Positions 6,887 through 11,609 of a stretch of DNA of 11,609 nucleotides are shown in pieces. The DNA lies in NCBI GenBank assembly GCA_950060715.1, contig CATLVA010000017.1, positions 1 through 11,609 on the forward strand, given 5' to 3'. This DNA comes from an uncultured Oligoflexia bacterium (GTDB taxonomy: Bacteria; Bdellovibrionota; Bacteriovoracia; Bacteriovoracales; Bacteriovoracaceae). Made by a program: the position numbers and the translations under genes. Every line of letters starts with the position of its first letter. The first letter of the stretch is position 1. Under the pieces are notes generated by a model that had not been told where the DNA came from, did not search any database, and saw nothing but the letters and a program-made list of their open reading frames with translations.

Positions 6887-7531
6887 ATGGAATTTTTTAT
6901 TGATACGGGAGATATCGAAGAAATCAAAGAGAGTTATTCTTGGGGTTTAATCGATGGTGTAACAACAAACCCAAGCCTAGTTGCTAAGACAGGAATTGAC
7001 CAAAAAACTCTGATAACAAATATTGCAAAAATTGTAGATGGCCCGATTTCAGCTGAGGTTATCTCAACAGACTCAGAGGGAATGCTTAAAGAAGCTTATG
7101 AATTAGCGAAAATCCATGACAATGTGGTTATTAAACTTCCTATGACCATTGAGGGAATGAAAGCTTGTCATCAGCTATCAAAAGATAAAATTAAAACGAA
7201 TGTGACACTTATTTTCAGTGCTAACCAAGCTCTTCTTGCTGCTAAAAACGGTGCAACTTATGTTTCACCATTTATTGGAAGGTTAGACGATATTGGGCAA
7301 ACGGGTACTTATCTGATTCAGGAAATTCGTCAAATTTTTGATAATTATGGCATGGACACTAAAATTCTGGCCGCTTCCATTAGACATACTGATCACCTTA
7401 AGGCATCGGCTTTATTAGGCTCTGATGTGGCCACAATTCCATTTAAAGTGTTAAAACAACTATTTAACCACCCTTTAACTACAAGTGGTTTAGAACAGTT
7501 TTTAGCAGATCACGCAAATTCTCAGAAATAA
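6887..7531 (+). CDS. tal: Transaldolase, TalC/fructose-6-phosphate aldolase family
   Basis: This 214-residue cytosolic enzyme is full length for the short transaldolase family (TalC/FSA/MipB). In the pentose phosphate pathway transaldolase moves a dihydroxyacetone unit from sedoheptulose-7-phosphate to glyceraldehyde-3-phosphate. The (beta/alpha)8 barrel signatures are present: [10 protein letters not shown] at the start, [10 protein letters not shown], the Schiff-base lysine Lys83 in [27 protein letters not shown], and SPFIGRLDD. Two active-site positions are of transaldolase rather than aldolase type: Glu57 (Gln in E. coli FSA) and Phe129 (Tyr in FSA). The ATG follows a good AGGGGGAG ribosome site. 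It is the only obvious metabolic gene here, diverging from the secreted pair; no other sugar-phosphate gene is nearby. Confidence 0.95.
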   Translation: MEFFIDTGDIEEIKESYSWGLIDGVTTNPSLVAKTGIDQKTLITNIAKIVDGPISAEVISTDSEGMLKEAYELAKIHDNVVIKLPMTIEGMKACHQLSKDKIKTNVTLIFSANQALLAAKNGATYVSPFIGRLDDIGQTGTYLIQEIRQIFDNYGMDTKILAASIRHTDHLKASALLGSDVATIPFKVLKQLFNHPLTTSGLEQFLADHANSQK

Positions 7532-7554
7532 CATAATATTTAACTCAAGTATTA

Positions 7555-7593
7555 CCCGTATTATTCCGACATGTTTTGTAGGGAATAAACGGG
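7555..7593 (+). promoter_or_regulatory. Hairpin upstream of the metalloprotease start
   Basis: CCCGT-A-TTATTCC (7555-7567) pairs with GGAATAA-ACGGG (7582-7593): 12 bp interrupted by one bulged A, around a 14-nt loop that can itself pair ACA with TGT. The right arm contains most of the GGGG that is the only ribosome-site candidate for the TTG start at 7600. No T-run follows, so it is not an intrinsic terminator. In a transcript reading through from the transaldolase it could hide the ribosome site. The left arm also holds a -10-like TATTAT (7559-7564), so a local promoter would make a transcript lacking this arm. Confidence 0.5.
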
Positions 7594-7599
7594 GCATAC

Positions 7600-8352
7600 T
7601 TGAAATATATACTCTTTCTTTCATTCATTGTTTTATTTGGCTGCCAGCCTACTGAAGAAAGTGCAGACTTAAGCCCAAACACCACGACAAAATCTAGCGC
7701 AAGTGTAGAACCAACTAAATGGTCTTCAATTGAAGCTTTTCCATTAAAGATAAATTTTGGAAGTGACTTCAATCAATCTGAAAACAACGCTTTAGAGTCC
7801 GCGACCTCTAGCTGGAATAGTCTTAATTCAAACTCAATCACCTATTTTGAAACGGGGAAAAGTAATTTCTCAACCAGAAATAATCTGGATGAATTCAAAG
7901 ACGCAGAACTGGGAATTTATAAGATATTTAATTGGCCAGACGATATGCCAGGTACTGCACTGGCCGTAACTCAGATTTTCGGAAAACGAACTTCTGGTGG
8001 TTATATAAAAATTGATCATGCAGATATATTGATTAACTATGACTTTTTTGACTTTAGTTCTGATGATAGTTCATGGGGATATGATCTTGAAACTGTCGTG
8101 GTACATGAGCTTGGTCACCTACTAGGACTTTATCACGAAAATACTTCTGCTGATCATTCGGTAATGTACCCTACTATAAGTCGTTATCGCTTTAACAGAA
8201 CACCACATGAACACGATGCTGAAAATCTATCAGAAAAATATCCTCTAACAATTAGTAAATCAGTAATGGCCGAAGCTACTTCTACAGAAGAAGAAGTCAT
8301 TCTTGTGCTTGAACTACATGCTGACGGGACGGAGGTAAGGAGAATAAAATGA
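7600..8352 (+). CDS. Matrixin-like zinc metalloprotease, outer-membrane lipoprotein
   Basis: This 250-residue protein has a TTG start; a stop at 7579-7581 leaves no upstream ATG or GTG. The lipoprotein signal is MKYILFLSFIVLFGC with lipobox LFGC and lipidated Cys15; Gln at +2 favours the outer membrane. A low-complexity Ser/Thr linker (20-40) leads to a metzincin catalytic domain with zinc motif HELGHLLGLYH (His169, His173, His179, catalytic Glu170) and the Met-turn at SVMYP (Met189). The ENNALESATSSWNSL helix (61-75) is typical of matrixin N-terminal parts. No cysteine-switch propeptide is visible. The C-terminus (225-250) is acidic and not part of the fold. Its stop overlaps the start of the small acidic gene (ATGA), suggesting they work together. 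Substrate is unknown; prey or envelope protein digestion is inference. Confidence 0.92.
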   Translation: MKYILFLSFIVLFGCQPTEESADLSPNTTTKSSASVEPTKWSSIEAFPLKINFGSDFNQSENNALESATSSWNSLNSNSITYFETGKSNFSTRNNLDEFKDAELGIYKIFNWPDDMPGTALAVTQIFGKRTSGGYIKIDHADILINYDFFDFSSDDSSWGYDLETVVVHELGHLLGLYHENTSADHSVMYPTISRYRFNRTPHEHDAENLSEKYPLTISKSVMAEATSTEEEVILVLELHADGTEVRRIK

Positions 8353-8543
8353 AAGTATTATTTGCATGCTTATTAATTTCAACGACAGCTCTGGCGCGTA
8401 CAGGAGATGTTAGCTATGCCTATGAAGTGGAGAGGCAACTTGACTTCAATACTGAAAGGCAACCACAGTCAGAAGATAATTTAAACAAAGAAGATTCTGA
8501 GCAACCTGAAGTTCAGGGGCAAGAACTAGAACAAGAACAATAG
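8349..8543 (+). CDS. Small acidic secreted peptide coupled to the metalloprotease
   Basis: This 64-residue protein has a signal peptide (MKVLFACLLISTTALA, cleavage after Ala16), leaving a mature peptide of about 48 residues. The mature part is dominated by Glu, Asp and Gln, ends ELEQEQ, lacks cysteine, and is probably disordered. A very strong ribosome region (GGAGG and AAGGAG within 8331-8343) precedes the ATG, which overlaps the protease stop by four bases. The upstream gene is a zinc protease, so an inhibitor, chaperone or substrate role is possible, but nothing in the sequence proves one. An intrinsic terminator begins 9 nt after the stop. I do not recognise a family. Confidence 0.75.
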   Translation: MKVLFACLLISTTALARTGDVSYAYEVERQLDFNTERQPQSEDNLNKEDSEQPEVQGQELEQEQ

Positions 8544-8552
8544 AACAAAAAA

Positions 8553-8578
8553 GGCCCATGGATATGGGCCCTTTTTTT
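8553..8578. terminator. Bidirectional intrinsic terminator
   Basis: GGCCCAT (8553-8559) pairs with ATGGGCC (8564-8570) around a GGAT loop. It is followed by C and seven T on the plus strand, and flanked on the left by six A, which form a U-run on the minus strand. It ends the protease/acidic peptide unit. From the other side it would end the minus-strand topoisomerase transcript and the small ORF at 8577-8690. Confidence 0.9.
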
Positions 8579-8690
8579 ATTTAAAATCAAATGATTCTGA
8601 AGCGACGTTTCGAATGACCACATCTTTTTCACCTGCGTAGTTCAGGATAAAAGCAAGATTCAATAAAATGACAACTATAACAAATTTCAT
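8577..8690 (-). CDS. Possible 37-residue secreted or membrane peptide
   Basis: This is an ATG-initiated ORF of 37 codons: MKFVIVVILLNLAFILNYA, then a short polar tail with EKDVVIRN and ending SFDFK. The N-terminus looks like a signal peptide or a single membrane helix, cleavable near NYA19. Its stop sits exactly on the T-run of the terminator, as expected for a real last gene, and it lies 36 nt downstream of the topoisomerase A gene. Against it, there is no Shine-Dalgarno sequence and no convincing promoter (only TATTAT at 8695-8700, four bases from the ATG). It would fill the otherwise empty gap between the terminator and the topoisomerase genes. Confidence 0.4.
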   Translation of the reverse strand: MKFVIVVILLNLAFILNYAGEKDVVIRNVASESFDFK

Positions 8691-8726
8691 ATCAATAATA
8701 TCGTTTTAATCAATACTAAACTTAAG

Positions 8727-10151
8727 TTATTTTTTACGTCTTTTAGATGATTTATTCAGCTTTTTGTATACCTGTTTCTTTTGGTCCTCTTTAGCTTTCA
8801 TAATCTTTTCTAATTTCTCAGACACATCGTTTAGCTCTTTAATAAGCTCTTTTTTGATCAAGGCAGGACTTTTTACGATTTTTTCATAGTCTTTGATCTT
8901 CTTCTTATCCTCAGTAATCAGTAACTGACGCTTGTTCACTTCCTCTTTGGTCATACGATAAATGGCCATATCTGCTAGATACTCTGAGTAATGAAATTTC
9001 TTTTGACCTAGATATTCAACGAATGCTTTTCTATTGGCTTTCTTTTCAGCTTGAGCATAATGCTTTTCTTTAATGAACCTAATGATCTCATTATTTTTCT
9101 CAAGTCTTTCTTTCGCATCATGGATAAGAAGTTCATACCTGGTTTTGACAACAGCAAGTCTTTTGTGAGTGAAGATTTCAATAATATCTTCCGGGCCATC
9201 CAAAACCTTTACCCCGCGCTCTGAAATCAAAGTATAGTTAGGACTCAATGAAGTTGAAACCCCCATAGTTTTTTCAACTTCAGCTAATGTAGGTTGCTGC
9301 CCGCGTTTAAAAACTAACTCGATCATGATTTCATTATCAACAGACGAGTCGATATAGTCTTTAATAAAATCATTATCAATATGCTTATTTAAATGCTTAT
9401 AGATTTTTTTGGCATCATATCCACGAGGAAGTTCAACGATGTAAATCTTGTTATCAATTTCTTTGAACCCCATTTTAAAATGAACTTTACCAGTTTTTTC
9501 AAATTCAGGTTTTTCTGAGTAATTCCTAACCCATGGTCTAATTTTTTTAGGGCTTCCTGTTTCAATACATTGAATCATGGATGCCACAATATCCTTATGG
9601 TTGAAGCTTGGAATAACAGAAGAAAATCCTGTTCCAATTCCTTCCGCACCATTTAAAAGCATGATGGGAAGTTTTGGAAGTAGCCCCAAAGGCTCCATTA
9701 CTTTTTCATCGTAATTGGGCACCATTTGTACTTGGTTCATATCATCAAAAAGAAGTACTTTCGCTACTTCACCAAGCTTACATTCGATATACCTACCGGC
9801 AGCTGCTTGGGTTTCCATTCTTTCCCCAAAATAACCTTTCTTATCAATAAGCGGATAGTTATTTGAAAAGGTAAAATCTTGGGCCAAATTAACAATAGAG
9901 CTCTCAATTGAAGCAGGTCCGTGCGGGTGAAGTGTCAGTACTAACCCAGTTAGTCCTGTAACCTTCATAAGCCCTTTATTTTGATTTCTCCAAAGAGTGA
10001 ATAAAATTCTTCTCTGAGAGGGCTTCAGACCATCTTGTAGGTATGGTATGGCTCGATCCATTAAAGTATAAATCTGATAATTTCTATACTCGTCTTTTAC
10101 AATTTCTGTAAGTGAAATTTCTTCTAAATCATGTAAATATAAGTCTTCCAT
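8727..10151 (-). CDS. Type IIA DNA topoisomerase A subunit, short T4 gp52-like (GyrA/ParC family)
   Basis: This 474-residue breakage-reunion subunit cuts and rejoins both strands to relax or decatenate DNA. Motifs in order: RAIPYLQDGLKPSQRRILF (33-51), HPHG (75-78), PLIDKKGYFGER (100-111), the catalytic Arg120-Tyr121 pair in QAAAGRYIE, LPIMLLNGAEGIGTGFSSVIP (161-181) with the DNA-intercalating Ile172, then the coiled-coil and C-gate region (about 345-445), and a basic end KSSKRRKK. It lacks the beta-pinwheel C-terminal domain of GyrA (about 875 residues) and ParC (about 750), so DNA wrapping and gyrase-type supercoiling are not expected; size and order match phage T4 gp52. The ATG follows the stop codon of the B gene directly, with a weak AGAGAAGA site, so translation is coupled. 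No own promoter is seen. Confidence 0.93.
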   Translation of the reverse strand: MEDLYLHDLEEISLTEIVKDEYRNYQIYTLMDRAIPYLQDGLKPSQRRILFTLWRNQNKGLMKVTGLTGLVLTLHPHGPASIESSIVNLAQDFTFSNNYPLIDKKGYFGERMETQAAAGRYIECKLGEVAKVLLFDDMNQVQMVPNYDEKVMEPLGLLPKLPIMLLNGAEGIGTGFSSVIPSFNHKDIVASMIQCIETGSPKKIRPWVRNYSEKPEFEKTGKVHFKMGFKEIDNKIYIVELPRGYDAKKIYKHLNKHIDNDFIKDYIDSSVDNEIMIELVFKRGQQPTLAEVEKTMGVSTSLSPNYTLISERGVKVLDGPEDIIEIFTHKRLAVVKTRYELLIHDAKERLEKNNEIIRFIKEKHYAQAEKKANRKAFVEYLGQKKFHYSEYLADMAIYRMTKEEVNKRQLLITEDKKKIKDYEKIVKSPALIKKELIKELNDVSEKLEKIMKAKEDQKKQVYKKLNKSSKRRKK

Positions 10152-11489
10152 CTATCTTCTCTTTGTCGCTTTTTTTGCAGTTTTCTTTGCCGCTTTTTTA
10201 GCGACTTTTTTTGTTACTTTTTTTGCCGTTTTTTTCGCTGTCGTTTTTTTGGTAACTTTTTTAGCGACTTTTTTGGCCTTAGCAACTTTTGGAGCTGATG
10301 ATTTAGACGACTTACCAGAAGTCAGTTTATCACCAGTGTAATCTTCATGATCTATTAAAAGGTCTTTTCGAAGTTGAGTGTCTTTTCCAAAACAAGTATG
10401 CATAGTCAACTTAGCATCTTTCTCATCTTCGATGATGATCTTAGTATAAGAATCACGTCCTAAAACATACTTAAATGCCTCTGGACTCATCTCCCCTAGA
10501 CCCTTATTTCTTTGAATTTCTTTAATCTTAACTTTGCCCTCTCTCTTAATTTTCTCAAGTTCGTTCTCACTTTCAGCATAAATAGGTTCTTTATCAGTGA
10601 TCACTTCAAATAGAGGTGCTTTGGCAATTTGGATGGCTCCCATTTCAAAAAGCTCAGGCCAAAAAGTGTAAAAGAAATTTGTGAGGAGTGTGTTAATATG
10701 CCCGCCATCAACATCCGAGTCAGCCAAAAATACAACCTTTGAATAACGAAGCTCGGATATATCCTCTACCTTCTGACCAATAACTAAACCTACAGAAGCC
10801 ATGATATCTGAAAATTCTTGGTTATTTAGGACGTCTTTAATAGAGGCCTGAGTTACGTTCATTGGCTTACCTCGAAGGGCAATACCACCTTGATACAGTT
10901 TATCTCTAGCTGAACGAAGACCACCAATTGCCGAATCCCCCTCACAAATGAATAGGGTGCAATTTTCTCTGTTCTTTCTCTCGTTGGCATCAAGTAGTTT
11001 TTCAACTCGTTGTTTTTTTTGTTTACGACCTTTTTTAGAGGCGTCTTTAAGAGCGGCAAACTTCTGCCTACTCTTAGCTCTATCTATAATTAACTCAAGA
11101 TAATCTTTATTATTTCGCATGAACTTGGCCATATACTTTGTCATATGCTGCTCAATGGCTTTTTCTAAATGATTATCACGAACCAGTTTTCTTTTTGTCT
11201 GAGACTCAAATCTTGGGTTAGGCATAATTATACCGATGACAAAAGTCATCCCACCTAGGATATCGTTATCAGTCAAAGTTACTTTTGCTTTTTTAGCATC
11301 ACGTTCTAATTTGTCTTTGAGGATATTAATGAAATATCTTTTCACTCTATCGTGATGAAAACCACCATCATAAGTAGGAGTAGAGTTTACGAAAGAGATT
11401 GAAGATTTACTCTCACATCCACCAGTCCCATCCTTGAAGCTTTGTAGTATGTATGAGAAGAAGAAAGAAGAAAAAACAAAAAAAGACAA
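10152..11489 (-). CDS. Type IIA DNA topoisomerase B subunit (GyrB/ParE, T4 gp39-like) lacking the ATPase domain
   Basis: The 445-residue frame covers the second half of the transducer and the Toprim domain. The transducer is SFVNSTPTYDGGFHHDR (32-48) with the ATP-contacting QTK loop (97-99). The Toprim metal sites are EGDSAIGG (183-190) and DSDVDGGHI (257-265), followed by ALRGKPMNV and QRNKGLGEM (326-334). Wording such as CTLFICEGDSAIGG and GGIALRGK is closest to phage T4 topoisomerase. The GHKL ATPase domain and first half of the transducer, about 200-250 residues, are absent. The only start is a TTG at 11489 without a ribosome site, the first residues come from a polypyrimidine run, and all frames upstream hold stops. 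The gene is therefore truncated, split or interrupted; the true start is uncertain. Residues 400-445 are a Lys/Ala tail. It abuts the A gene. Confidence 0.85.
   Translation of the reverse strand: MSFFVFSSFFFSYILQSFKDGTGGCESKSSISFVNSTPTYDGGFHHDRVKRYFINILKDKLERDAKKAKVTLTDNDILGGMTFVIGIIMPNPRFESQTKRKLVRDNHLEKAIEQHMTKYMAKFMRNNKDYLELIIDRAKSRQKFAALKDASKKGRKQKKQRVEKLLDANERKNRENCTLFICEGDSAIGGLRSARDKLYQGGIALRGKPMNVTQASIKDVLNNQEFSDIMASVGLVIGQKVEDISELRYSKVVFLADSDVDGGHINTLLTNFFYTFWPELFEMGAIQIAKAPLFEVITDKEPIYAESENELEKIKREGKVKIKEIQRNKGLGEMSPEAFKYVLGRDSYTKIIIEDEKDAKLTMHTCFGKDTQLRKDLLIDHEDYTGDKLTSGKSSKSSAPKVAKAKKVAKKVTKKTTAKKTAKKVTKKVAKKAAKKTAKKATKRR
10155..10289 (-). repeat. Histone H1-like Lys/Ala repeat tail of the topoisomerase B subunit
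   Basis: Residues 401-445 consist of repeated KK units such as VAKK, VTKK, TAKK and AAKK, ending ATKRR. At the DNA level the codons AAA/AAG and GCN/GTN/ACN form an imperfect 12-base repeat. The region is disordered and strongly basic, like tails of bacterial H1-like proteins. Non-specific DNA binding is the expected effect. The tract is liable to slippage. Confidence 0.8.
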
Positions 11490-11609
11490 ATTGCTATTAT
11501 TAATGCCAATCAGACTTAATGATTAATTAATGATCATCAAAGAACTTTCCTTTTTAAATCTCAGAAAAATAAAAACATTCAATGAAAAATTTTTACCTGA
11601 CACAAACAT
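11490..11609. other. Non-coding, A/T-rich stretch where the topoisomerase ATPase domain should be
   Basis: On the minus strand all three frames contain several stops. One frame stays open from the edge to a TAA at 11525-11523, giving 28 residues (MFVSGKNFSLNV...) with no resemblance to an ATPase. An imperfect palindrome around TGATTAATTAATGATCA lies near 11520-11536. A purine run (11455-11490, 34 of 36 purines on the plus strand) lies at the junction with the B-subunit frame. No group II domain V, inverted-repeat end or promoter could be made out. Confidence 0.6.

Noticed and set aside
6729..6950. Plus-strand ORF of 73 codons across the start of the transaldolase
   Set aside because: It runs antisense through the signal-peptide part of the 6841 gene and then out of frame through the transaldolase, with no supporting ribosome site or motif.
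7545..7772. Minus-strand ORF of 75 codons opposite the metalloprotease start
   Set aside because: It is antisense to a well-supported gene, has no recognisable features and ends in the hairpin region.
9008..9199. Minus-strand ORF of 63 codons inside the topoisomerase A gene
   Set aside because: It is an alternate frame of the Lys/Glu-rich coiled-coil coding sequence.
10859..11059. Minus-strand ORF of 66 codons inside the topoisomerase B gene
   Set aside because: It is an alternate frame across the Toprim-coding region, with no independent signals.
11440..11609. Intein or group II intron as cause of the missing ATPase domain
   Set aside because: An intein would keep the frame open, but stops are present. 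No group II domain V pattern is visible in the 120 nt upstream. A group I intron or other insertion cannot be judged from this short stretch.

Overview
The window is AT-rich, gene-dense bacterial DNA. It probably comes from a Bdellovibrionota predator of the Bacteriovorax/Halobacteriovorax type. I infer this from the run of small exported proteins without familiar domains, from a 'GGGGD ... HEFLSLMELE' secreted protein of a type I associate with that group, and from the base composition. No rRNA or other taxonomic marker is present, so the assignment is tentative. Nine or ten of the 13-14 genes seen begin with a signal peptide, so most of the window serves the envelope or periplasm. I see no tRNA, rRNA, CRISPR array or intact mobile element, and no gene-free stretch longer than 300 bases.

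Left part (1-4331). A left-truncated secreted protein with a proline/arginine linker (minus strand) diverges from a TPR protein with two C-terminal winged-helix-like domains, probably a transcription regulator. Next on the plus strand are a 'GGGGD' secreted protein and a 237-residue secreted protein with four mature cysteines. The first and last of these four genes look like paralogues and share a 22-bp dyad motif about 45-50 nt upstream of their starts, with the candidate regulator lying between them. A strong bidirectional terminator closes the block.

Middle (4330-8690). A minus-strand pair with overlapping stop and start codons encodes a secreted coiled-coil protein and a secreted TonB-C-like protein. 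It is followed by a separately promoted 398-residue secreted protein. Diverging from the pair is a TalC-type transaldolase (Schiff-base Lys83). Downstream is a two-gene unit: a matrixin-like zinc metalloprotease lipoprotein, started by TTG behind a 12-bp hairpin, and a translationally coupled, very acidic 64-residue secreted peptide. A second bidirectional terminator follows. A possible 37-codon secreted ORF faces it.

Right part (8727-11609, minus strand). Two abutting genes encode a type IIA DNA topoisomerase of the phage T4 kind: a B subunit with transducer and Toprim domains, and a short A subunit with catalytic Tyr121 and no beta-pinwheel domain. The B gene has no GHKL ATPase domain. The 120 nt upstream of it are closed by stops in all three frames, so the gene is truncated, split or interrupted near the window edge. 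Its product ends in a long histone-H1-like Lys/Ala tail.

The most interesting points are the ATPase-less topoisomerase with its histone-like tail, the paralogue pair with a shared promoter motif around the TPR/winged-helix regulator, the protease plus acidic peptide unit with its leader hairpin, and two or three promoters placed so that the transcript would begin at the start codon (leaderless mRNA).
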